From Thermosporothrix hazakensis (GTDB taxonomy: Bacteria; Chloroflexota; Ktedonobacteria; Ktedonobacterales; Ktedonobacteraceae): 64,000 bases of DNA. This document shows, piece after piece, positions 53,354-62,122 of this stretch. The number at the start of each line of letters is the position of its first letter. The stretch's first letter is position 1. The DNA is taken from the NCBI RefSeq assembly GCF_003253565.1, contig NZ_QKUF01000023.1, positions 32,276 to 96,275 of the forward strand, in the 5' to 3' direction. The notes beneath the pieces were generated by a model that worked only from the letters and a program-made list of their open reading frames with translations, was not told the origin of the DNA and did no database searches. A program made the translations under genes and the position numbers.

Positions 53354-53540
53354 GTTCAAATCCCGTGATAGGGAGAAAAGGTATTTAGACCTATCTATCT
53401 GGATATCGATCCTGAGCAGATCGGGCTTCAAATCCCTTAATCGGGAGAAAAGGTGTTTAGACCCAGCAAAGGCTGGCTCTATCTTATCATTATCGCCATA
53501 TGGTTTCAAATCCCATGATAGGGAGAAAAGGTATTTAGAC
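53354..53540 (-). CRISPR. Mini CRISPR array 1: three repeats, two spacers
   Basis: 37-bp repeats at 53354-53390, 53426-53462 and 53504-53540. On the plus strand the repeat starts GTTCAAATCCC and ends AAAAGGTATTTAGAC. Spacers are 35 nt (53391-53425) and 41 nt (53463-53503). The middle repeat carries several changes. On the minus strand the repeat ends GGGATTTGAAC, like the 3' handle of type I-B/III repeats, so the array probably reads on the minus strand from the leader at 53541-53810. Confidence 0.85.
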
Positions 53541-53810
53541 GGCCGGGGTTCTCGTACCGCTTCAGAGGCCTCTATCGCCAGGCCGGTTTGCGGGAACCTC
53601 CGTTTTTTGCCTCGTTTTGCGGGTGGAAAAAGCGCCTTTTTGGGGTTAGAAATGTGCTGACCGGGCTTTTAGAGCTGTGCGGATACCTGTGCACGAGAGC
53701 GCGGGAGCACCAGGTTCCCGCAGAATGTGTCATCGTGTGTCAGAGATAAGCGGTTCCTCCGAGAAATATTCTCTCTATCAGTATAACATATGGAGATAGG
53801 TGCAAGCAAG
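53541..53810 (-). promoter_or_regulatory. CRISPR leader, copy 1
   Basis: About 270 bp nearly identical to 57960-58230. It contains TTGCTT and TATACT spaced 18 bp (53809-53804, 53785-53780) on the minus strand, a GCGGGA/TCCCGC hairpin and an A5/T5 inverted repeat. The part touching the first repeat is the most diverged between copies. Confidence 0.75.
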
Positions 53811-53925
53811 ATTATGAACAGGGCCGACAGAGCGTAGCTAGAAATGAAACAGCAGCATCTACGAGAAGCTACACATCACTGCTGTATACATGAAGGTCTG
53901 CCCGTTTTTTTTAAAGACGAAACGC

Positions 53926-54618
53926 TCAAAGAGAAGCTGCCTCCTGTTTTGTATAAAGCGCTTCGCGGACGTCTTCAAGCGTCGTCACGAGGCGGTAGGC
54001 TCTCGCTTGCTCTTTGTCATAGACGGTAGCCCATTCTTGCCAGAAGACGAGCAGTGACATGCAGATCCAATGGAAATCGGCTTCGGTTGGGCTGGGGATC
54101 AAGAGGGCAGGTTCTTCATAGGTTGCTTCTCCGCCGCCTGTTGCATAAATCCGGACGTGCTGATAGCCTCCTTCACCGGCGTGGTGGCGTTGCAGGACCT
54201 GCCAGACCTGTTCCCTTGAGAAATGAACACCTGAGAAGCCTTTCCCTAAACCAAACAGAATGCAGATTTGTTCGTCCTGTGGCGGCCTTGTATAGTACCG
54301 TGTTGTACAGGGAATGGCCTGCCGGACGAGAAGCGCTTCCAGTGTGGCAAGCTGTTCCTTCAGCTCCTGATCGGAAAGCACCTCATTTGCTGGCCCGGGA
54401 ACACGGTTTATCTGATAAGTGAGATGCGCATTTTCGTTGAAGAAGTAGCCAGAAAGACGGAGCCGAGGAAGCATTTCAGCAACGGTATCAATAGCGTGCT
54501 GAAGATGGGCGGCATGCTCCTCGGGAACTGTGACGCTCGCTGACCAGAAGGGAACAACAAAGGCAGAGCGAAACCCCATCAGTTGCAGGCTATGGGGCAG
54601 GTCGGGAAGCTGGAACAT
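53926..54618 (-). CDS. Protein of unknown function, 230 residues
   Basis: AGAGG lies 7 nt upstream of the ATG. It starts MFQLPDLPHSLQLMGFRSAF and has no signal or membrane segment. The phrases LRLSGYFFNENAHLTYQINR and VRIYATGGGEATYEEPALLI suggest a compact alpha/beta fold. I do not recognise the family. It lies between the CRISPR leader and a divergent SDR gene; whether it relates to the arrays is unknown. Confidence 0.65.
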   Translation of the reverse strand: MFQLPDLPHSLQLMGFRSAFVVPFWSASVTVPEEHAAHLQHAIDTVAEMLPRLRLSGYFFNENAHLTYQINRVPGPANEVLSDQELKEQLATLEALLVRQAIPCTTRYYTRPPQDEQICILFGLGKGFSGVHFSREQVWQVLQRHHAGEGGYQHVRIYATGGGEATYEEPALLIPSPTEADFHWICMSLLVFWQEWATVYDKEQARAYRLVTTLEDVREALYTKQEAASL

Positions 54619-54849
54619 GGGTCGAACCTCTTCTACTACGTAAAACTACGCAAAAATGAGTATGCTGATGAGGTCTCAGTCTAACAAACTTCAGAGCGCC
54701 TGTCCAGCACTTCGATATTCTGGCAGGAGAACTTTTCTCTGTGGAAAAGAACACTTGCCCGACCTGCCAGCGAAAGATGACAGAAGATGGCATCTTTCAG
54801 TGTCTATACTACGTGCAGCTACATTGATTAGAAAGGAGTGGGGGAACGC

Positions 54850-55719
54850 ATGAAACCCTTAGCTGGCAAAGTAGCCGTTGTTGCCGGGGCAACTCGTGGT
54901 GCTGGTCGCGGAATTGCGCTGATGCTTGGGGAAGCGGGCGCAACCGTCTATGTCACTGGTCGCAGTACGCGCGAGCAGCCGTCCGATATGGGAAGGCCTG
55001 AAACAATTGAGGAGACCGTAGAGTTAATCGCCGAGCGTGGCGGTGTTGGTATTGCCGTCAGAGTAGATTACAGCGTTGATGAAGAGGTGCGCCAGCTCTT
55101 TCAACGGGTCGGGGAAGAGCAGAACGGACAGCTTGATATCCTGGTCAATGATCTCTGGGGAATAAATTCTATGCAGTACTGGGAAAAGCCGTTCTGGGAA
55201 ACTCCTCTCTCGCATGGGTTGCTCATGCAGGAGCGAGCGCTTTTCACCCATCTGAGAAGCAGTTATTATGGGGCGCCGCTTATGGTTGCACGCAAGCAGG
55301 GATTAATCGTTGAGGTGACGGATGGCGTGGGATATCATTACCGGGGCAACCTGTACTATAGTCTGGCAAAGGTAGGAAATGTCCATCTGGCTGAAGCGCT
55401 GGCCGCCGAGTTGCGACCATATCATGTCGCGGTGGTTTCCCTGACGCCCGGCTATTTGCGCTCTGAGGCGATGTTGGAAAAACGGGGTGTGACAGAAGCC
55501 AACTGGCAGGAGGTGATTAAAACTGATCCGCATTTTGCCGCTTCTGAAACGCCCGGCTTTATCGGACGCGCCGTCGTCGCCTTAGCATCCGATCCCGATG
55601 TTTTTGCGAAAACCGGCCAGAGTCTGAGCAGTTGGGATCTCTCTGAGGAGTATGGTTTCACTGACCTCGATGGCCGCCGACCGCATTGGGGCAGGCACAT
55701 AGCAGAACATGGGCTGTAG
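54850..55719 (+). CDS. SDR family oxidoreductase
   Basis: 289 residues from the ATG at 54850 (GGGGGA 4 nt upstream; a GTG at 54838 is the alternative). The cofactor loop is AGATRGAGRGIALMLG and the catalytic YxxxK is YYSLAKVGN. NDLWG replaces the usual NNAG, a known variant in this SDR subgroup. The serine position is in VTDGVG. Substrate unknown. Confidence 0.85.
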   Translation: MKPLAGKVAVVAGATRGAGRGIALMLGEAGATVYVTGRSTREQPSDMGRPETIEETVELIAERGGVGIAVRVDYSVDEEVRQLFQRVGEEQNGQLDILVNDLWGINSMQYWEKPFWETPLSHGLLMQERALFTHLRSSYYGAPLMVARKQGLIVEVTDGVGYHYRGNLYYSLAKVGNVHLAEALAAELRPYHVAVVSLTPGYLRSEAMLEKRGVTEANWQEVIKTDPHFAASETPGFIGRAVVALASDPDVFAKTGQSLSSWDLSEEYGFTDLDGRRPHWGRHIAEHGL

Positions 55720-55751
55720 GAAGACGACGAAGGGGAGCAGGCAAATAATAT

Positions 55752-55857
55752 AGCAATACGATATTGCTGAAGAGGGCAATAGTCGCTTCTCACTCTGTGG
55801 TGGGAAGCGACACTATGCCCGACGGCAGTCCAGGGAAACCGTTCCCGTGAACTGCCG
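55752..55857. repeat. Cluster of three hairpins between convergent genes
   Basis: Hairpin 1 has AGCAATA/TATTGCT around CGA (55752-55768). Hairpin 2 has GTCGCTTC/GAAGCGAC with an outer GGGCA/TGCCC (55774-55820). Hairpin 3 has CGGCAGT/ACTGCCG with an inner GGGAA/TTCCC (55823-55857). The three lie back to back after the SDR gene. Confidence 0.75.
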
Positions 55858-55959
55858 CTTCTCTCTTGCCCCTTGCTGAGAGACATATTCCCCGGTTGTG
55901 CATATGAATACCGTATGAATGGACGAATGTTTGTCATTTTGCGGACCGGGAGAGCGTCC

Positions 55960-56910
55960 CTACTTTGCCTGCTCTTGATACCAGCGAATCGTAGCCGCAA
56001 GCGCTTCCTTCAGCGGCGTCGCGCGCAGCCCAAAGGCCCGTTCAATCGCGCTTGAATCGACAATTTGCGGCTCAGTATGCTGGTAGAAGAGCTCTCTGTA
56101 TTCTTCTATAAAGGTCTGGTCGAAAATGCCTTGCTCCTGGCCATATTCAATAGACGGAATGGGGAAGAGCTGAAGCTGATAGCCCAGTTCTTGTTCAATC
56201 AATTGAATGATCGTGCGCGTCGAGACCACCGGGGCAACAGGCAAGAGCCATTCTTTCCCAAAAGCTTCGTCGCGCTCCCCGAGCGTTGCCAGGCTTCTGG
56301 CGATATCGGGCATGTAGCTGTAGCTATGCGGAAGATCGCTGTTTCCTAATACCAGAACTGGCTGTTTCGAGAGGGCTGCGGGAAAGACGTATTGTCCCAG
56401 AGACGAATTGAGCACGCGGGGGCCAAAGAAATCCGCGGCCCGCCCGATGGTAACGCGTGCCTTGCCGACCCGATGTGCTTGCAGATAGCCCCAGGCAAGT
56501 TCGGCTCGCAGCCGCCCTTTGCGAGATGTGGCGGTATGCGGTGTCTCTTCCGTCATCGGTTGTCCATGCGTTTCGCCATATAAGTACAGCGTGTCGATGA
56601 CAACTAATCGTGCCCCGTGGATTGCCGCGCTCTCAATCATGTTCTCCTGGAGACGAGGAAGTATTTCAGGCCAGCGCTCATAGGGCGCATGGGTGGCATT
56701 GTAGATGACTGCGGCTCCCTGGCTGAGCTCACGGGCCACAGTGGGATTGGAAACGTCGCCTGCAATCAGCTCCGCCCCGGCGGGAACTGCTCCTTTGCCG
56801 CTGCGGTTGACCAGACGAACCTGTTTGCCTCGGGCCAGCAGTTCCTCAGCGAGAGTGAGCCCGACCGGGCCGGTGCCGAAAATGACGTGTAGTTCCTGTG
56901 ATTTGTTCAT
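55960..56910 (-). CDS. NAD-dependent epimerase/dehydratase (atypical SDR)
   Basis: 316 residues from the ATG at 56910 (GAGGG 6 nt upstream). It starts MNKSQELHVIFGTGPVGLTL with the GxGxxG cofactor loop, followed by VNRSGKGAVPAGAELIAGD. The usual YxxxK is not obvious. Members are flavin- or NADP-binding reductases. It is the target of the nearby TetR regulator by position and operator-like repeats upstream. Confidence 0.83.
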   Translation of the reverse strand: MNKSQELHVIFGTGPVGLTLAEELLARGKQVRLVNRSGKGAVPAGAELIAGDVSNPTVARELSQGAAVIYNATHAPYERWPEILPRLQENMIESAAIHGARLVVIDTLYLYGETHGQPMTEETPHTATSRKGRLRAELAWGYLQAHRVGKARVTIGRAADFFGPRVLNSSLGQYVFPAALSKQPVLVLGNSDLPHSYSYMPDIARSLATLGERDEAFGKEWLLPVAPVVSTRTIIQLIEQELGYQLQLFPIPSIEYGQEQGIFDQTFIEEYRELFYQHTEPQIVDSSAIERAFGLRATPLKEALAATIRWYQEQAK

Positions 56911-57029
56911 CTTTTTCCCTCTTTCACTGGTAAATGAGATGTTGTGAGAAGGCTCCTCACCCTTCATGACAGCCGTTCTCAGGGGGCCCCATGTGAGACG
57001 GGCTTTTGAGTTGTTATCCGAACAATGGA

Positions 57030-57123
57030 AGAAAATCGAACAAAGTTAGATAACAGCCAGATGTGCCCGCACCCTTCGAGTGACGGATAGAACGACGATA
57101 GAAAATCGAACAAAGTTAGATAA
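57030..57123 (-). promoter_or_regulatory. Two identical 24-bp operator-like repeats upstream of the epimerase
   Basis: The same 24 bp recurs at 57030-57053 and 57100-57123 (core CGAACAAAGTTAGATAA), 70 bp apart. The core AACAAAGTTAGA also occurs in the palindrome TCTAACTTTGTTAGA at 57787-57801, in front of the TetR gene. Confidence 0.75.
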
Positions 57124-57148
57124 TGGATAAACAAAAAAGGGCTCTCGC

Positions 57149-57766
57149 TCAGGCGGAGGAACTCCATGCCTGTAGCAGGCTCTGAAGCGTTTGCTTGGCC
57201 AGGCGTTCGGCTCGGTCGTCCTCTTTTTGAGAGCTATCAACAATAAACAGGGTGACTAATCCGTGAAGGAGCGCCCAGAGCGCTTCAACTGCCTCCTCGG
57301 GATTTTTCAGCGTGACATTCTTGCTTTGTGCCCACCGCATAAGTGTATCCAGAACAATTTTACATGATACCTGAGCGGCCTGGACTCGCTCCTGTGAATC
57401 TAGCGCAACTCCCAGACCATGCATCAGTTGATAGAGTTCGGGATAGACCCGGGCGAACTGGCAGTATGCATCCCCTATTTTATTTAATTGTGCTTCAGGT
57501 GAGAGCGCTTCACCGTCTGTGGCGTAGCATGCCCGCTGCATGCTTGTCGTCAACAGATGAAAACCTTCGCGAACCAGCTCCTGAAGGAGATCTTCTTTGT
57601 TCGCGAAATACTCATACACCATCGGCGGGCTGTACTCGATATGTTCCGCAATCTTGCGAATCGTAACCGCAGACCAGCCCTGTTGTCGAGCGATGTGGCG
57701 CGCGGCTGCGAGAATGCCATCCCGCATAGCCTGTTTTTCGCGCTCTCGACGTTGTTTCAGGGTCAT
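57149..57766 (-). CDS. TetR family repressor
   Basis: 205 residues. The HTH is WSAVTIRKIAEHIEYSPPMV then YEYFANKEDLLQELV. The C-terminal ligand domain is of the TetR_C_33-like kind. The gene is upstream of, and in line with, the epimerase, and the same site core lies before both genes. So it probably represses itself and the epimerase; ligand unknown. Confidence 0.88.
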   Translation of the reverse strand: MTLKQRREREKQAMRDGILAAARHIARQQGWSAVTIRKIAEHIEYSPPMVYEYFANKEDLLQELVREGFHLLTTSMQRACYATDGEALSPEAQLNKIGDAYCQFARVYPELYQLMHGLGVALDSQERVQAAQVSCKIVLDTLMRWAQSKNVTLKNPEEAVEALWALLHGLVTLFIVDSSQKEDDRAERLAKQTLQSLLQAWSSSA

Positions 57767-57786
57767 TTTCTACTTCCATTCAAAAA

Positions 57787-57834
57787 TCTAACTTTGTTAG
57801 AAACAAGGATACCAGAGAAATTGGCAAAAGTCAA
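57787..57834 (-). promoter_or_regulatory. TetR promoter and palindromic operator
   Basis: On the minus strand TTGACT (57834-57829), a 17-bp spacer and TATCCT (57811-57806), then the palindrome TCTAAC-TTT-GTTAGA (57787-57801) just downstream of the -10. Confidence 0.75.
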
Positions 57835-57847
57835 GCCGATATCGATC

Positions 57848-57959
57848 GTTCAAATCCCGTGATAGGGAGAAAAGGTATTTAGACGCTGTGCTACTGGCCG
57901 AGATGCAGGAACAATACGGTAGGTTCAAATCCCGTGATAGGGAGAAAAGGTATTTAGAC
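57848..57959 (-). CRISPR. Mini CRISPR array 2: two repeats, one spacer
   Basis: Two identical 37-bp repeats (57848-57884, 57923-57959) with a 38-nt spacer (57885-57922). The repeat is the same as in array 1. The leader copy follows at 57960. Confidence 0.85.
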
Positions 57960-58230
57960 TGCCGGGGTTCTCGTACCGCTTCACAAGCCTGTCGCTGGGC
58001 CGGTTTGCGGGAACCTCCGTTTTTTGCCTCGTTTTGCGGGTGGAAAAAGCGCCTTTTTGGGGTTAGAAATGTGCTGACCTGGCTTCTAGAGTCGTGCGGA
58101 TACCTGTGCACGAGAGTGCGGGAGCACCAGGTTCCCGCAGAATGTGTCATCGTGTGTCAGAGATAAGCGGTTCCTCCGGAAAATATCCTCTCTACCAGTA
58201 TAACGTATGAGGTGGATGAAAGCAAGGTCG
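57960..58230 (-). promoter_or_regulatory. CRISPR leader, copy 2
   Basis: Nearly identical to 53541-53810. Minus-strand TTGCTT (58225-58220) and TATACT (58202-58197) are spaced 17 bp. Confidence 0.75.
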
Positions 58231-58416
58231 TTTCCGCAGGCATATAAAAGCCGAGCGCTGCATTGATGCGCTTTTGTATGCTTCCTGTAGAATCCCCTTG
58301 TTCCTCGCAAAAGAGGGAGCAGCAACGAGAGAAGCCGAGCATCTTTGCTTTGCAAGGGCTCATATTTCCCGTCAGGCACACGCGTCTTCAGACGAAGAGG
58401 GAACGCTACCCCTCTC

Positions 58417-59010
58417 CTACCTGTGCTGGTGACGCATAAGGGCCAGATTATCTACTCCCTCCATGACGATAGAGAGAATGTCGTGCGTTGTCTGTGCTAA
58501 GGATGCAGTCTCATCCTCTTTACTGAGCTGAACGGCTGCTCCGCAAATGGTCCAGCTCATCACTCGGGCTATCATCTCCGGGGGGACACGCCATTCCTTC
58601 TGCTCCTGTTTGAGCCGCATCAGCAGGAAATTGAAGAGTTCTTGCTGAGCAGTTCGCTCAAGGGAGGAATCAATAATCCGCAGGGGGTGACAGCGATGGT
58701 ATACGCGCTGGAAATACGTGAGCACAGCATAGATCAACTGGTGTAGATTTTCTCGGCTCAATGGCTCCTCTGAAGGGAGCTGCCTGGCGAGCAGGGTGCG
58801 AAAGCGCTCCTGAAGAATCGCATCGAGCAATGCGTATTTGTCGGGGAAGTGCGTATAGAATGTTCCGCGATGTATATTCGCTCGGTCCGCTATTTCCTGC
58901 ACACTGATAGCGGTAAACCCCTTTTCAGCTTTGAGATCCATGAACGCTTGCTGGAGTACCTGTCGCGTTCTCTTTACGCGGCGATCGATTGTCTTCGGGC
59001 GGGTTGCCAT
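58417..59010 (-). CDS. TetR family repressor
   Basis: 197 residues; GAGAGGAT lies about 8 nt before the ATG. The HTH is FTAISVQEIADRANIHRGTF then YTHFPDKYALLDAIL. The C-terminal part resembles the headless copy at 28384-28680. It is divergent from the MFS gene at 59293 and probably represses that exporter. Confidence 0.88.
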   Translation of the reverse strand: MATRPKTIDRRVKRTRQVLQQAFMDLKAEKGFTAISVQEIADRANIHRGTFYTHFPDKYALLDAILQERFRTLLARQLPSEEPLSRENLHQLIYAVLTYFQRVYHRCHPLRIIDSSLERTAQQELFNFLLMRLKQEQKEWRVPPEMIARVMSWTICGAAVQLSKEDETASLAQTTHDILSIVMEGVDNLALMRHQHR

Positions 59011-59067
59011 ACGTGCTATCCTCTCTGGTTTTCGTTCTTTCCTGACACTATTTGACAGATCCCCTTG

Positions 59068-59087
59068 TTTGTCGCTTAGGGGACAAA
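59068..59087. promoter_or_regulatory. Candidate operator between TetR and MFS genes
   Basis: TTTGTC (59068-59073) and GACAAA (59082-59087) are inverted arms around an 8-bp centre, in the divergent promoter region of the TetR gene. Confidence 0.45.
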
Positions 59088-59292
59088 GCTGCTTGACTGC
59101 TTATTGTTCTTCAGAGCGATGTCCTTCTATTATAAACAGGAGTTCGGCAGATAGCCAGAAGCCAATGTGTCCCGGAACAGGAGAGCCTGTCGCCGGTCAA
59201 GGGGGTGAACGCCTTCCTTTACTCATTGAGAGCAGCACATAACTCATTGTATCTCTATATCTAAGCTTTATTCTGGAAAGAGAGGAATAGAC

Positions 59293-60468
59293 GTGCCTTT
59301 TTTCTTTATACTTGTTTTAGCGCTAGGTACCTTTGCCATTGGCACTGATGAGTATCTCGTAGCTGGCCTGTTGCCGACGGTTGCGGCAGAAATGAAGGTC
59401 TCTCAGGGAGTTGTCGGGCAGTTGGTGACTGTGTTCGCCCTGACGTATGCGTTAAGCTCGCCCTTGTTAGCCGCTGTGACGGTGCATCTGCCTCGCAAGC
59501 GCGTGCTCCTGGGGGCAATGGTGCTTTTCTCCCTGGCGAACCTGCTCGCTTTTTTTGCTCCCTCTGCCATGTGGCTCTTTCTTACCCGTTTCCTGGCTGC
59601 GCTTGCGGCCGCGCTTTATACGCCGACAGCAATGGCAACGGTAGCCCAACTGGTTGAAGGAAAGCTTCGAGCGCGTGCGATGTCGCTTGTTCTGGCCGGT
59701 ACAACAAGTGCGCTGGTGCTTGGCTTGCCGCTTGGAAGCTGGATAGGGACCCTTTTCGGCTGGCGGATGTCATTTGGACTGGTTGCGTTGCTTGGCGCGA
59801 TTGTGACCGTATTCCTGGGTATCCTGTGTCCTCACATCCCCCCTGTCGAGAACATGGTGACCTGGCGTGAACGCTTTCAGTTACTCGGGAAAAAGCAGGT
59901 GTTGCAGGCCCTGGGGATTACCTTCTTTGGGCTGGTTGCCGGTCACATGCTGCTCACCTATGTTATGCCGTTCTTGAAGCGCTTGACCACCTTTGATGCT
60001 GCCACGTTAAGCATAGTGCTTTTCGGCTCTGGCATCGCTTCTGTTATAGGCAACCTGATAGGCGGTCATCTAACCGACCGTCTTGGAATACGGCAGGTCC
60101 TTATTGGAGTCTATAGCTTCCTTATTCTCAACACCTTGAGTTTCGCTCTGTTGATGCTGTTTCCGAAATCGGTCGGGGTCAATATCCTTGTAGTGGCGCT
60201 CTTCTTCCTGTGGGGCCTGGCAAGCTGGCTCGGTGCTCCCGCACTCAATAGTTATCTGGTCTCAATCGAACCTCAGGCGGCAACCGTTGTGCTTTCTTTG
60301 AACTCGATGGTCATGTTTTTGGGGATTGCGGGTGCTGGAAGTGTGGGGGGACTGGTGCTCAGTACTGCCGGGGTAGAGTACCTGGCCATTGGATCGAGCA
60401 TCCTCGAAGCGCTTGTGCTGATCCTCGTTCTGAGGAGTGGCCAACGTTTGAGGCTGGCTGCTTCGTGA
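59293..60468 (+). CDS. MFS transporter (DHA1/AraJ-like exporter)
   Basis: 391 residues from a GTG with GAGAGG about 7 nt upstream. Twelve membrane segments; the first helix GTFAIGTDEYLVAGLLPTVA is the DHA1 drug:H+ antiporter motif, with a GxLxD-like RKRVLLG loop and the antiporter motif C-like GLPLGSWIG. Exports a sugar or drug; regulated by the divergent TetR. Confidence 0.88.
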   Translation: MPFFFILVLALGTFAIGTDEYLVAGLLPTVAAEMKVSQGVVGQLVTVFALTYALSSPLLAAVTVHLPRKRVLLGAMVLFSLANLLAFFAPSAMWLFLTRFLAALAAALYTPTAMATVAQLVEGKLRARAMSLVLAGTTSALVLGLPLGSWIGTLFGWRMSFGLVALLGAIVTVFLGILCPHIPPVENMVTWRERFQLLGKKQVLQALGITFFGLVAGHMLLTYVMPFLKRLTTFDAATLSIVLFGSGIASVIGNLIGGHLTDRLGIRQVLIGVYSFLILNTLSFALLMLFPKSVGVNILVVALFFLWGLASWLGAPALNSYLVSIEPQAATVVLSLNSMVMFLGIAGAGSVGGLVLSTAGVEYLAIGSSILEALVLILVLRSGQRLRLAAS

Positions 60469-60640
60469 TTGCCTGCTGCCGCAAAGCGGGGTGGCTGCTT
60501 GGAAGCTTTCTCTGCTTTGCGGTGGGTTTCTCAATACTTCTGGCTGCCTGTCCTGATGCATGTTTCTGTGAGAGCAGGCAGCCTATCCTGAAGCGGATTT
60601 ATGCTCTGCATGGCTTCCCTGATACTTTGAGCGGCTGTCC

Positions 60641-60686
60641 TTGACATCCTGCTTTTTCCCCTGCTATACTTCTACTATGTTCATAG
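60641..60686 (+). promoter_or_regulatory. Promoter and palindrome of the GntR-ABC operon
   Basis: TTGACA (60641-60646), 18-bp spacer, TATACT (60665-60670), then CTATG-TT-CATAG (60675-60686), a 12-bp inverted repeat at the expected start of transcription. Confidence 0.7.
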
Positions 60687-60728
60687 CAATTTAGTACATT
60701 AGTTGTTTTGCACAGTACGAGGCCGAAC

Positions 60729-61133
60729 ATGATAGAGTTTCATCTGGAGAAGCGCACCGGTGTAGCGCCATATATGCAGTTGGTGCAGCAAGTGAAACAA
60801 GCTTTGCGATTGGGATTACTCAAGCCGGGAGATCAGTTACCAACCGTACGAGAAGTAGTCTCAAAGATTGCTATCAATCCTAACACTGTTTTCAAGGCCT
60901 ATCGAGAACTTGAGCATGAGGGGCTGGTAGAGAGTCGGCCGGGGTTAGGAACGTTTGTGCAGAAGAGCCTGGCAAACTCGTCAGATCCTGATCTACAGGA
61001 AGCTCTGCGCCATGAACTGCGGCGGTGGTTGTATAAGGCGTTTGAAGCAGGGCTGGAGAGTGAGGATATCACTGCTCTCTTTGCCGACACGCTTCGCCAG
61101 CTCCAGAAGGGGGATAAGCCTTCTCTCACCTAG
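60729..61133 (+). CDS. GntR family regulator, YtrA subfamily
   Basis: 134 residues from the ATG at 60729. The winged HTH shows GLLKPGDQLPTVREVVSKIA then INPNTVFKAYRELEHEGLVE, followed by a short helical tail typical of YtrA. These proteins repress the adjacent ABC transporter genes. It heads an operon with the ABC ATPase 56 nt downstream and the permease. Confidence 0.9.
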   Translation: MIEFHLEKRTGVAPYMQLVQQVKQALRLGLLKPGDQLPTVREVVSKIAINPNTVFKAYRELEHEGLVESRPGLGTFVQKSLANSSDPDLQEALRHELRRWLYKAFEAGLESEDITALFADTLRQLQKGDKPSLT

Positions 61134-61189
61134 CAAGCGTATTCTTCCATGCTAGAGTCTCTATAGCCTGGATGAGAGGATCATATCAA

Positions 61190-62122
61190 ATGGATAGGGG
61201 AAAAGTCGTGAGTAATGCCCTGCATGCTCAGCAACTCGGGAAACGGTATGGCGCGCATTGGGCCCTGCGCAACTGCAATATCCAGCTTCCTCGGGGATGT
61301 ATCGCGGGACTGGTTGGAAACAATGGCGCAGGTAAAACCACCTTGCTGCACCTTGCCGCCGGGCTGCTCAGGCCAAGCACGGGAAGCATAGAAGTGCTTG
61401 GCACACCATCGCACAATATGGCGATGCTGCTTCCACATATTGGTTTTGTCGCTCAGGAATGCTCATTGTATCGCCAGTTTACTGTGAGTGAGACCCTCAT
61501 CGCAGGAAGAAAGCTAAACCCGACCTGGGATGAGTCGCTTGCCCGTTCTCTAGTTGATCGCTTCAAGCTTCCCCTGAAACAAACGATCGGGAAGCTCTCA
61601 GGTGGACAACAGGCTCTGGTAGCAATCATTATGGCGCTGGCAAAAGACCCTGAACTGCTTCTCCTTGATGAACCATTCTCCAACATTGATCCACTGGCAA
61701 AACATGAAATTGGTAAAGTGATCATGGAGCTAGCTTTTGAGCGCTCTCTTACTATCCTCATCTCTTCGCATGTGCTTGCAGATCTCGAAGCACTTTGTGA
61801 TTACCTGATTATTCTTGCGGCGTCACAGGTGAGGTTGGCTGACAGCATCGAGCATATTATGGAGCAGCACAAGTTACTGATCGGGCCATCAGAGAGTTTT
61901 GAGGCTATTGCAACAGCATATCCTGTGATTCAGGCAAGTCATACCGGCAGACAGAGTACCGTCTTGCTGCGCACGGATGAGGCCGTGAGCCATCCTGCCT
62001 GGGAACAGCAGGATCTTGCGCTCGAAACGGTTGTGCTTGCCTACCTCGCCACGCGAGAAAGCAGTTGGGAGGCTCATGCATCATCGATACTCCCATCATT
62101 TCAGAAAGAGGTGTTCTCATGA
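61190..62122 (+). CDS. ABC transporter ATP-binding protein (YtrB-like)
   Basis: 310 residues from the ATG at 61190 (GAGAGGAT 8 nt upstream). Walker A GLVGNNGAGKTTLLH, signature GKLSGGQQALVAI, Walker B LLLLDEPFSNIDPLAK. The C-terminal part has the YtrB-like extra domain. The stop overlaps the permease start by 4 nt. Confidence 0.9.
   Translation: MDRGKVVSNALHAQQLGKRYGAHWALRNCNIQLPRGCIAGLVGNNGAGKTTLLHLAAGLLRPSTGSIEVLGTPSHNMAMLLPHIGFVAQECSLYRQFTVSETLIAGRKLNPTWDESLARSLVDRFKLPLKQTIGKLSGGQQALVAIIMALAKDPELLLLDEPFSNIDPLAKHEIGKVIMELAFERSLTILISSHVLADLEALCDYLIILAASQVRLADSIEHIMEQHKLLIGPSESFEAIATAYPVIQASHTGRQSTVLLRTDEAVSHPAWEQQDLALETVVLAYLATRESSWEAHASSILPSFQKEVFS

Noticed and set aside
53354..53370. GTTCAAATCCC resembling the T-arm of a tRNA
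   Set aside because: It is part of a 37-bp repeat; no acceptor or anticodon stems are formed.
53352..53660. ORF of 102 codons with repeated KSRDREKRYLD text
   Set aside because: It is the translation of CRISPR repeats; the repeated peptide follows the 37-bp repeat and no ribosome site exists.
57888..58166. ORF of 92 codons over array 2
   Set aside because: Same artefact: translated repeat plus leader.
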